In this document: positions 24,447 to 31,272 of the stretch, piece after piece
Layout: each line of letters begins with the position of its first letter
Numbering within the stretch: the stretch's first letter is position 1
Assembly: GCA_964475955.1 (NCBI GenBank)
Contig: CAYYZY010000087.1
Coordinates: 1-31,272 of the forward strand
Length of the DNA: 31,272 nucleotides
Origin: DATKZH01 sp964475955
Lineage (GTDB): Bacteria > Planctomycetota > Planctomycetia > Pirellulales > Thermoguttaceae
Direction of reading: 5' to 3'
The notes under the pieces: model-generated
The model's input: the letters and a program-made list of their open reading frames with translations, nothing else
Told to the model about the DNA's origin: nothing
Databases searched by the model: none
Translations under genes and position numbers: made by a program

Positions 24447-27400
24447 ATGGCGGACCCCTCCAAGAAACCGAAGCGGATTCCACGAGCAGTCCCCCTCGAT
24501 CCGTCGGGCACGACCGGGCAAGAGCGAGAAGCGAAGCCGACGCCCCCGCCGAACCTTACGCAGTCGCCAACCACGCCAACGGGGGGCAAGCCCTCGGCGC
24601 GAAGGCAAACGGAACGTACCTCGCCGGCAGAGAAGCCGCCGTCGACCCAACGGCCGACCGAGGCCGCGCACGGCGAGTCGGAAGGCGGCGAAGGGTTCGA
24701 CTTCGGCGACTTGACGCGAAGTCACCAAGCGGCGCAGGCGGGGGCCCGGCGCCGTCGCAGTCGGCAGTCGCCGGCGCTGGTGGCCGTGGGGGTGGTTGCG
24801 ATCGCGGCCCTGATCGGCGGCGTCGCCCTGTGGTTGGCCAAGAAGGAACCGCTGGTTCTGGCCGCAGTCGACGACCAGGTCGTCGACGAGCTGAGCACGC
24901 TGGAACTGACGGTCCGCGTCGAGGCTCCGGCCAAGGCCGCAGGGCGGATCGAGTATTCGCTTCCCCACGGCCCCGACGGCGCGCGCATCGACCCGCAATC
25001 GGGCGCGTTCACGTGGCGGCCCAGCGAATTGCAGGGGCCCGGCCGGCACGAGATCACCGTGCGCGCCGCCGCGCCCGGCACGCGGACCATCCCCGCCGAA
25101 CGGCGATTCGAGGTGGAAGTCCGCGAGGTGGTCGCCCCCCTGGTCCTGGAGCCGATCGGGGAGAAGACCGTGGAGCCGGGCGACACGCTGTCGCTTCTGG
25201 TCAAGGCCGACGACCCGAACGTCCCCTCGCACGCCGTCCGCTATCAACTCGGCCCCGGTGCCCCGCCCGGGGCCCGCATCGGAGAAACGACGGGCCGATT
25301 CGAGTGGAAGGCCCAGGACGCCCGTCCAGGCCAAACGCACGAGATCATCATGCTCGCCCGAACGGACGCGCCCGATAGCGAGGCGGTCGAGCACACGTTT
25401 CGGGTGCGGGTCGAAGCGCCGGCCGACGCGCTCGGGCCGAGCCCCGACGCGCCGATCGATCAGCTCGTCGCCGTGCTCCGTGAAGAGGGCGCGGAAGTGG
25501 CCGTTTCGGACGACCCCTTCAGCCATCCCCCGCTTTCCGGCAAGCTGCGCGTGCTGGTGATCGACGGCCAGCGCGTGGCCGTGTTCGGCTACCCGAAGGC
25601 CGAAGCGGCCGAGGTCGAGGCCAACGTGCTGACGGCCAGCGACCTCGAACCCCACGCGAAGCTCGACGGCGAACCGGCGCCGGCGTACCTGTTTGCCAAA
25701 GATCGGCTGCTGGCCCTTTACGTGGGCGGCGACCCGACCGTGTTGAACCGGCTCGACGGGCGCCTGGGCCGACCCGTCGTCGCCCACAAGGTCAAGCCGC
25801 CCGCCGAGAAGATGCCGGAGAAAGTCGTCGAGGTCTCCCCGGAAGAGCGCGGCAACGAGGTCCTGTTGGAGCTGTACGAGGACAACGGGCTGCTGGCCAA
25901 GAAGAGCTATCGCACGATCCGCAAGGTGTTCGCCGATCGGTTTGCGCGCGAGCACGCCGACCAGATCGACGAGGCGTTCGGGCCCCCCGACGGCGAGTTC
26001 CGCCGCTGGCTCGACGAGAGAGTCGATCTCCGCGAAGGACTCTACCTGGCCATCGACCCGGAGCACGACGACGTGGCCAAGGCCCTCGCGCTGTTCAAGC
26101 GGCTCAAGGACGAGTTCCCCGAGAAGTTCGAGGCCTACGGCAGCCTGGCGATCGCCGTGGCCGTGGTATGGGACGGGCAGGATAAGGCGATTCACCGCAG
26201 CCCGCGCGGCCAGCACCAGAGCCTCAAGCCGGAGGGCGAGGTGGGCCCGATCGAGAACTTCCAGTACCTCGTCGACGCCGAGAACGTCATGCAGGGCCGG
26301 GCCCAATGGCTCCCCTGGGAGTTTCTCGTCCACCTGGTCAACCACCGCACGCCGCTCAACGAGCGGCACTGGGCCCTGACCATGTACCTGCCCAAGCGGT
26401 CGATGTTCGGCAAGTGCTACGGCGACGTCCCCTACGACGGCGGAATGCTCGAAGGCATGGCCCCGAAGCTGGAGGGCAAGCCGCACACGCTCCCCAACCA
26501 GGTGCGCTTCGGGGGCGTCTGCTCGTGCCAAGCCGATTTCGCCGCCCGGGTCGGAAAATCGATCGGCGTGCCCGCGTTCAGCGTCAGCGGCGAGTCGAGG
26601 TACGGCGAGGGGCACGGCTGGGTGATGTGGGTGGAGTTGGGTCGCATCACGAAGACGGGGTTCACCTTCTCGCTGGAGTCCCACGGTCGCTACCACGGCG
26701 ATCACTACTACGTCGGTTATCTCAACGACCCGCAAACGGGCGACCGGATCACCGACCGCGACCTGGAGCGTCGTCTGCACACCGTCGGCATGGACGCGAT
26801 CGCCAAGCGGCAGACCGACCTGGTGATGCGCGCCTATCCCATGCTCCGCGAGCGCACCGAGCCGGATGTCACCGAGCAGCTCCTTTTCCTCAGTCGCGTG
26901 ATCGAGTTCTCGCCCGGCAACGAACAGGCCTGGATCGCCCTGGCCAAGATCTCGCGCGACGGCCAGATCACCAAGGCGAACAGCAAGCCGATGATGCACG
27001 TGCTCGATCGGCTCTTCGCCACCTTCGCCAATCTGCCCGACTTCACGTGGGTGGTGTTCGACGACTTGGTCGCTTTCCAGGACATCCCCAAGCAGCGGGC
27101 CGCCCTGTTCGGTCGACTGGCCGGGCTGTACGAACAGGCCGGGCGGCCCGACCTTTCCTGCAAGGCCCGGCTGAAGTACGCCGAGTACCTCGTCGCCGAC
27201 GAGCGCTACGAGGAGGCGATCGACGGCCTGGCCATGGCCGTTCGCCTTTTCCCGCAGGAGGGCAACTTCATTCCCCGAATCCTCGACCGGCTGGAGGAAA
27301 TCTGCCAACAGACCGACGACGGCCCGAAACGCGTCGCCCAGTTCTACCGCGAGTTCCTCCCCTCGATCCGCCCGAAGCGAGGCAATCGTCCCAGCAACTA

Positions 27401-27515
27401 CTGCATCGCGATGTACGAGCGGGGCATCAAGCACTTTCGGGCGGCCGGCCTCGATGAACTCGTCGAAGCCTACGAGGCCCAGTTGGCCGCCTTGGAGGCC
27501 CAACGCGACGGCTGA
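24447..27515 (+). CDS. Large membrane-anchored protein: two Ig/cadherin-like repeats plus transglutaminase-like domain
   Basis: A 1022-residue protein from ATG 24447 (GGAG upstream). Residues 1-105 are a Pro/Lys/Arg/Glu-rich low-complexity tail, then a single helix (LVAVGVVAIAALIGGVALWLA, near 110-131), giving a cytoplasmic N-terminus and a large outer part. Next are two beta-sandwich repeats with the putative Ig/cadherin pattern (IDPQSGAFTWRPSE, then IGETTGRFEWKAQD). The long rest includes a transglutaminase-like core: GGVCSCQADFAARVGKSIGVPAF with Cys692 and Cys694, and GHGWVMWVEL with His723. The end (about 800-1000) is helical and may be TPR-like. I cannot assign a substrate. It may process or cross-link envelope proteins, which would suit a planctomycete cell. 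It is 93 bases after tadA. Confidence 0.78.
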   Translation: MADPSKKPKRIPRAVPLDPSGTTGQEREAKPTPPPNLTQSPTTPTGGKPSARRQTERTSPAEKPPSTQRPTEAAHGESEGGEGFDFGDLTRSHQAAQAGARRRRSRQSPALVAVGVVAIAALIGGVALWLAKKEPLVLAAVDDQVVDELSTLELTVRVEAPAKAAGRIEYSLPHGPDGARIDPQSGAFTWRPSELQGPGRHEITVRAAAPGTRTIPAERRFEVEVREVVAPLVLEPIGEKTVEPGDTLSLLVKADDPNVPSHAVRYQLGPGAPPGARIGETTGRFEWKAQDARPGQTHEIIMLARTDAPDSEAVEHTFRVRVEAPADALGPSPDAPIDQLVAVLREEGAEVAVSDDPFSHPPLSGKLRVLVIDGQRVAVFGYPKAEAAEVEANVLTASDLEPHAKLDGEPAPAYLFAKDRLLALYVGGDPTVLNRLDGRLGRPVVAHKVKPPAEKMPEKVVEVSPEERGNEVLLELYEDNGLLAKKSYRTIRKVFADRFAREHADQIDEAFGPPDGEFRRWLDERVDLREGLYLAIDPEHDDVAKALALFKRLKDEFPEKFEAYGSLAIAVAVVWDGQDKAIHRSPRGQHQSLKPEGEVGPIENFQYLVDAENVMQGRAQWLPWEFLVHLVNHRTPLNERHWALTMYLPKRSMFGKCYGDVPYDGGMLEGMAPKLEGKPHTLPNQVRFGGVCSCQADFAARVGKSIGVPAFSVSGESRYGEGHGWVMWVELGRITKTGFTFSLESHGRYHGDHYYVGYLNDPQTGDRITDRDLERRLHTVGMDAIAKRQTDLVMRAYPMLRERTEPDVTEQLLFLSRVIEFSPGNEQAWIALAKISRDGQITKANSKPMMHVLDRLFATFANLPDFTWVVFDDLVAFQDIPKQRAALFGRLAGLYEQAGRPDLSCKARLKYAEYLVADERYEEAIDGLAMAVRLFPQEGNFIPRILDRLEEICQQTDDGPKRVAQFYREFLPSIRPKRGNRPSNYCIAMYERGIKHFRAAGLDELVEAYEAQLAALEAQRDG

Positions 27516-27781
27516 GGCGGTGCGCCGAAGCCTCCGCGGAGAGCGCGACGCGTCATAGTCCTTGGGCGGGCCGTCGTTCCCCCCGGCCGTGCGAGAAGAA
27601 GACGATCGCCCCGTCGCCGCTGGGCCGAGATACCCACGATCGGGCTGCGTTGTGCTTCCCTACTCCGGGTCAAGTGCCCAACGGCGAACGACCGATACGC
27701 ATTGGAAGGATTATGTCGGTTGCGCCGTCTGGGAAAGACTTGCGAACCCGCGAAACGGCCCATCAGAGGGGAACGCCAACG

Positions 27782-28672
27782 ATGCGCACGCTTCGCGGCA
27801 AGTACGCGGTCATCACCGGGGCGGCGGCGGGCATCGGGCGGGCGATTGCGCTGGAGTTAGCCAATCGCCGTGCCGACCTGTTCCTCGTCGACATCGATCT
27901 TCCGGGCCTCGCCGACGTCGCCTGGGGGGCCCGTCAGAAAGGCGTCCACGTGTCGCTGCGTCACTGCGATCTGGCCGACCCTCGCCAGGTCGCGGCTTGC
28001 GTCGAGGCCGTCCTTGAGTCCGGCCGTGGGGTCGACGTGCTGGTCAACAACGCGGGCGTCGCCTACTACGGCCCGACCCACCGGATGACCGCCTCACAAT
28101 GCGACCGGGTGCTGGCCGTCAACCTGCTGGCGCCGATCCAGCTTACGCGTGAGCTTCTGCCCGCGCTGCTCGACCGGCCGGAGGCCCACGTGCTCAACGT
28201 GTGCAGCATCGCCGGGCTGGTGGCCAGCGGGCGCCTGGCCGCGTATCACGTGAGCAAGTTCGGGCTGGTTGGGTTTTCGGAGTCGCTTCGGGCGGAGTAC
28301 GGATCGCGCGGACTGGGCGTGACGGCCCTTTGCCCGGGCCTGGTCAAGACGGCCCTGTTCCGGACCGCCATGCACAACCCGCGCAAGAAGCCGCTGCCGA
28401 AGCCGCCCGACTGGGCCTGCACGTCGCCCGAGTGCATCGCCCGGCGCGCGGTTCGGGCGATTCTGCGCAACGAAGGGCTGGTCGTCGTCAGCCCGATGGC
28501 CCGGGCGGTGTGGTGCTTCAAGCGGGTGGCGCCGGGGCTGCTCGACTGGTGCCAGCGCTTTCGGCGGCAACGTGGCGGCCATCGGAAGCGGGCCGGGCAG
28601 GTCCCGTTCGAGCCGCGGGGCGAAGTCGCCCCCTTCGGCGAGGGCGAACAGCAATTCCCCCGTGCCGCGTGA
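27782..28672 (+). CDS. Short-chain dehydrogenase/reductase (SDR)
   Basis: A 296-residue classical SDR. The nucleotide loop is TGAAAGIG (12-19), then NNAG (89-92), catalytic Ser142 in CSIAGL, Tyr155 and Lys159 in YHVSK, and Asn114. The acidic residue at the end of strand 2 (VDID, 36-39) suggests NAD(H) preference. A C-terminal extension of about 60 residues, rich in Arg, Gln and Glu, is beyond the usual 250. The ATG at 27782 starts the fold; an in-frame ATG at 27713 with GGAAGGA would add 23 residues of no fold. The substrate is unknown; steroid or fatty-acyl dehydrogenases share this pattern. It lies 40 to 50 bases before scpB. Confidence 0.88.
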   Translation: MRTLRGKYAVITGAAAGIGRAIALELANRRADLFLVDIDLPGLADVAWGARQKGVHVSLRHCDLADPRQVAACVEAVLESGRGVDVLVNNAGVAYYGPTHRMTASQCDRVLAVNLLAPIQLTRELLPALLDRPEAHVLNVCSIAGLVASGRLAAYHVSKFGLVGFSESLRAEYGSRGLGVTALCPGLVKTALFRTAMHNPRKKPLPKPPDWACTSPECIARRAVRAILRNEGLVVVSPMARAVWCFKRVAPGLLDWCQRFRRQRGGHRKRAGQVPFEPRGEVAPFGEGEQQFPRAA

Positions 28673-28685
28673 CGCGCACTCGGGG

Positions 28686-28713
28686 GCGACGCGGCTCTGG
28701 CTGCGCGTATAAT
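28686..28713 (+). promoter_or_regulatory. Promoter candidate of scpB, possibly giving a leaderless transcript
   Basis: TATAAT (28708-28713) is a perfect -10 box. GCGACG (28686-28691), 16 bases upstream, is a weak -35. Seven bases after the -10 box comes ATG 28721, so transcription would begin at or next to the start codon. The box overlaps the ATG at 28712, which then could not serve as a start. Confidence 0.5.
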
Positions 28714-28720
28714 GCCGGGT

Positions 28721-29494
28721 ATGTCCGACACGCCTCAGCCCCAGCCCGATTTGCCGGAAGAGGAAGCCGTCTCGCTCGACGAGCTGGCCGCGGCCTACGC
28801 GCAGTCGCTCGGCGCGACCGCTGAAGCAGCCGAGGAGCCGGGGCCCCCTGACGAGCAGCGGCACTCCGACGACGCGGAAACGGCCGCCGCCGAGGATGAG
28901 TCCGCCGCCCCGATCGAAGCACTCCCCCCTCGAGCCGAGGAGGAGGACGAGGACGACGACGATCCCTGCCCGGTCTGTCCGGCCACGATCCTCGAGGCGA
29001 TGCTCTTCGTGGGCAACCAGAACAACGAGCCGCTGACCGCGGTTCGGGCCGCCGAACTGATGCGGGGGGTCTCGCCGGGCGAGATCCCCGGGCTGGTCGA
29101 CGGGCTCAACGCGCGCTATGCAGGCAGCGGCTGCCCGTACCGGATCGTCAGCGAGGGAGCCGGCTACCGGCTTGCCCTCGACAGGCGGTTCGACGCGGTC
29201 CGCAACCGTTTCTACGGGCGCGTGCGGGAAGCGCGGCTCTCGCAGGCGGCGCTCGACGCGTTGGCCATCGTCGCCTATCGGCAGCCGATTACTGCCGAGG
29301 AAGTGAACCGTCTGCGCGACCACCCCAGCGGCCACCTGCTCTCGCAACTCGTGCGCCGGCAATTGTTGCGCATCGAGCGCCCCGAGGGGAAGCGGCGTCC
29401 GGTCGCCTACCACACGACCGACCGGTTCCTGGAGCTCTTCGGCCTCGACAGCCTCGACGACCTGCCGCAGACCGAGGACGTCGAAGGCGAGTAG
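28721..29494 (+). CDS. scpB: Segregation and condensation protein ScpB
   Basis: A 257-residue protein from ATG 28721 (28712 is excluded by the promoter, see above). ScpB is the winged-helix kleisin partner of ScpA in the SMC-ScpAB condensin that organises and separates chromosomes. Residues about 88-235 carry the two winged helices: ILEAMLFVGNQNNEPLTA, YRIVSEGAGYRLAL, LSQAALDALAIVAYRQPITAEEV, and GHLLSQLVRRQLLRIE. The N-terminal 85 residues are an acidic, low-complexity extension (EEEDEDDDDPCPVC), which is unusual in length compared with typical ScpB of about 190 residues. No scpA or smc is nearby. The D-aminoacylase-type gene follows after 80 bases. Confidence 0.9.
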   Translation: MSDTPQPQPDLPEEEAVSLDELAAAYAQSLGATAEAAEEPGPPDEQRHSDDAETAAAEDESAAPIEALPPRAEEEDEDDDDPCPVCPATILEAMLFVGNQNNEPLTAVRAAELMRGVSPGEIPGLVDGLNARYAGSGCPYRIVSEGAGYRLALDRRFDAVRNRFYGRVREARLSQAALDALAIVAYRQPITAEEVNRLRDHPSGHLLSQLVRRQLLRIERPEGKRRPVAYHTTDRFLELFGLDSLDDLPQTEDVEGE

Positions 29495-29574
29495 TGACTT
29501 TTCGTGTGCCTCAGTTTCTTGTTCGCCCGGGCGGCGCTTGCGGCCGACAAAGCTGCCGCACCTCGCCTCACGCG

Positions 29575-31185
29575 ATGAAGTTTCCCATGCAGGTTGACTT
29601 GGCCATCGTGAACGCCCACGTGCTCGACGGCACGGGCGCCGCCGCCGAGTTCGGGCACGTTGCCGTCGAGGGCGATCGGATCGTGGCCCTCGGGCCGGAA
29701 GCGGACCGGGGGGCCCGGCGCACGATCGACGCCGACGGCATGGTCGTCTGCCCGGGCTTCATCGACGTGCACGCGCACAGCGACCTCGTGCCGTTGGCCG
29801 AGCCGCATTGCGCGGCCAAGATCATGCAGGGCGTCACCACGGAAGTGATCGGGCAGGACGGCCTCTCGTACGCCCCGCTGACCGACGGAACGCTCGCCCA
29901 CTTCCGCACGGCCCTGGCGGCCCTGAACGGTGATCCCGAGGGGCTCGCGTGGGACTGGCGGAGCGTCGACGAATATCTCGATCGGTTCGACCGCCGCGTG
30001 GCCGTGAACGTCGCCTTCCTGGCCCCGCACGGCAACCTGCGCGCCGCCGTGCTGGGGTTGGAAGATCGGGCGCCGACGCGCCGCGAGCTGGACGAAATGA
30101 AGCGGCTCCTCGACCGCGCCCTGTGCGAAGGGGCGTTTGGGCTTTCCACCGGGCTCACGTACGCCCCGTGCAGCTTCGCCGAACCCGGGGAACTGGCCGC
30201 ACTGTGCGAGGTGGTCTCCCGGCACGGTGGCTATTTCGCCCCCCACATGCGCAACTACGGCGCCGAGATGGAAGCGGCCGTGGAGGAGGTGATCGGGATC
30301 GCCGTGTCGGCCGGCGTGCCGCTCCACCTGACGCACTTCCACGTCTCCTTTCCCGGCGGCAAGGGAAGGGCCGGGCATTACCTGGAACGGATCGACCGGG
30401 CACGGCGCGAGGGGCTGGACGTGACGCTCGACGCCTACCCCTACCTGGCCGCCTCCACGTTCCTGGCCGGCCTGCTCCCCTCGTGGACGCACGAAGGCGG
30501 GCCAAAGCGCCTGATCGAGCGGCTCACGGAGCCGGAGACGCGCGAGCGGATCCGCCGCGAGATGGAAGTGACCGGCTCCGACGGCCTCCAGAAGGTGCCC
30601 GCCGCGTGGGATTCGATCGTGCTGACCGACGTGGCGAGCGGCCGCGGCGCGCCGCTGGTCGGCCGGAGCTTCGCAGAGATCGCGCGGCGGCTCGGCAGGC
30701 CGCCGTTCGACTGCTTCGCCGACCTGCTCGTCGAGACGAAGCTCGCCGTCTCGTGCCTGTTGTTCATCGGCCACGAGGAGAACGTCGAGACGATCCTTCG
30801 CGATCCCGAGCTGATGCCCGGCAGCGACGGCCTCCTGATCGGCCCGCGGCCGCATCCCCGGGCGTGGGGCACCTTTGCACGCTACCTCGCCCGATACGTG
30901 CGCGAGCTGGGCGTGTTGCGCCTCCCGGATTGCGTGCGCAAGATGACTTCCCTGCCCGCCCGGCGCCTCGCGCTTCGCGACCGCGGCGTGCTCCGCCCGG
31001 GCATGGTCGCCGACCTCGTGGTCTTCGACCCCGATCGCGTGCAGGACACGGCCACCTACGAGAACCCGAAGAGCCACCCGGAAGGCATCCCTTACGTGGT
31101 CGTCGCCGGGCAAATCGTCAAGCACGCCGGCCAGCCGACCGGCGCCCTCCCCGGGCGCGCGCTGAGGATGAGGAATGAGGGTTGA
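29575..31185 (+). CDS. D-aminoacylase-type amidohydrolase with altered metal-site residue
   Basis: A 536-residue amidohydrolase. ATG 29575 begins MKFPMQVDLAIVNAHVLDG, the usual N-terminal beta strand; an upstream in-frame start at 29494 adds 27 unrelated residues. The metal motif HAHSD (His66, His68, Asp70) and the domain order match N-acyl-D-amino-acid deacylases: PGFIDVHAHSDL, GVTTEVIG, LHLTHFHVSF, LDAYPYLAASTFLAG, and LARYVRELGVLRLPDCVRKMTSLPARRLAL. In the best-studied enzymes the GVTT segment ends in GNCG, where Cys bridges the metal; here it reads GQDGLS, with Asp95 at the Cys position. The protein is thus a related subgroup, and its true amide substrate may be different. It should act in the cytoplasm. 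Confidence 0.85.
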   Translation: MKFPMQVDLAIVNAHVLDGTGAAAEFGHVAVEGDRIVALGPEADRGARRTIDADGMVVCPGFIDVHAHSDLVPLAEPHCAAKIMQGVTTEVIGQDGLSYAPLTDGTLAHFRTALAALNGDPEGLAWDWRSVDEYLDRFDRRVAVNVAFLAPHGNLRAAVLGLEDRAPTRRELDEMKRLLDRALCEGAFGLSTGLTYAPCSFAEPGELAALCEVVSRHGGYFAPHMRNYGAEMEAAVEEVIGIAVSAGVPLHLTHFHVSFPGGKGRAGHYLERIDRARREGLDVTLDAYPYLAASTFLAGLLPSWTHEGGPKRLIERLTEPETRERIRREMEVTGSDGLQKVPAAWDSIVLTDVASGRGAPLVGRSFAEIARRLGRPPFDCFADLLVETKLAVSCLLFIGHEENVETILRDPELMPGSDGLLIGPRPHPRAWGTFARYLARYVRELGVLRLPDCVRKMTSLPARRLALRDRGVLRPGMVADLVVFDPDRVQDTATYENPKSHPEGIPYVVVAGQIVKHAGQPTGALPGRALRMRNEG

Positions 31186-31272
31186 GGGCAGCCATTTATA
31201 GGTGTGTGTTCACCCCATGCTTGCGTTTCTTTCGTGATTCTTCAAGCACTCGGGCGGTGGATACATGATTGC

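Noticed and set aside
23595..27503. 1302-residue minus-strand open frame
   Set aside because: It is antisense to FxsA, TadA and the large membrane protein; the composition is typical of a high-GC shadow.
1..31272. CRISPR array, tRNA or rRNA genes, prophage, toxin-antitoxin or defence island
   Set aside because: No regularly spaced repeats, no tRNA-like T-loop signatures, no phage or nuclease genes seen. The RHH gene has no toxin partner; its neighbour is a transporter, so an antitoxin role was dismissed.

Overview
The window is GC-rich (about two thirds G+C by eye) with mostly ordinary bacterial genes, several secreted proteins (beta-helix, LamG/BNR, M14 peptidase), long gene-poor gaps and at least five families of intergenic inverted repeats. 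This mix fits a Planctomycetota chromosome, probably Pirellulales-like. That placement is inference from style and protein families; there is no rRNA or marker gene here to settle it.

Layout. 0.1-4.6 kb (+): a concentrative nucleoside transporter with changed substrate residues, a NarL-type regulator lacking its phosphoacceptor Asp, an iron-sulfur flavoprotein, and a tagaturonate reductase-like protein with odd ends. 4.7-6.7 kb (+): a small membrane protein whose natural start is probably lost to a 1-base frameshift, then a metal-homeostasis cassette: a ribbon-helix-helix regulator with a Cys/His-rich tail, an operator on its own -10 box, and a His-rich ZIP transporter. 6.8-10.9 kb (+): a secreted beta-helix protein, a broken PqaA-like hydrolase and an intact secreted alpha/beta hydrolase. 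11.7-18.0 kb: a damaged stretch with a truncated YugP-type peptidase abutting a truncated UMF1-type transporter, a frameshifted and truncated acyl-CoA ligase, an intact acyl-CoA synthetase/GNAT protein, and an in-frame chimera of pyruvate dehydrogenase E1 with the E2 catalytic end. 18.8-23.0 kb (-): a secreted M14 carboxypeptidase and a LamG/BNR protein. 23.2-31.2 kb (+): FxsA, TadA, a large membrane-anchored transglutaminase-like protein, an SDR, ScpB and a D-aminoacylase-type amidohydrolase.

Two themes stand out. First, the RHH regulator, its operator and the ZIP transporter form a compact and readable metal-response module. Second, between about 4.7 and 18 kb there are five apparent single-base indels in short homopolymers and at least four junctions where conserved genes stop mid-domain. 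This is either real genome erosion or an assembly/consensus problem, and the AceE-AceF chimera should be read with that in mind. The beta-helix, BNR and tagaturonate reductase-like proteins suggest polysaccharide/uronate use, but they do not form one operon. I found no CRISPR array, tRNA, rRNA, prophage or intact insertion sequence.
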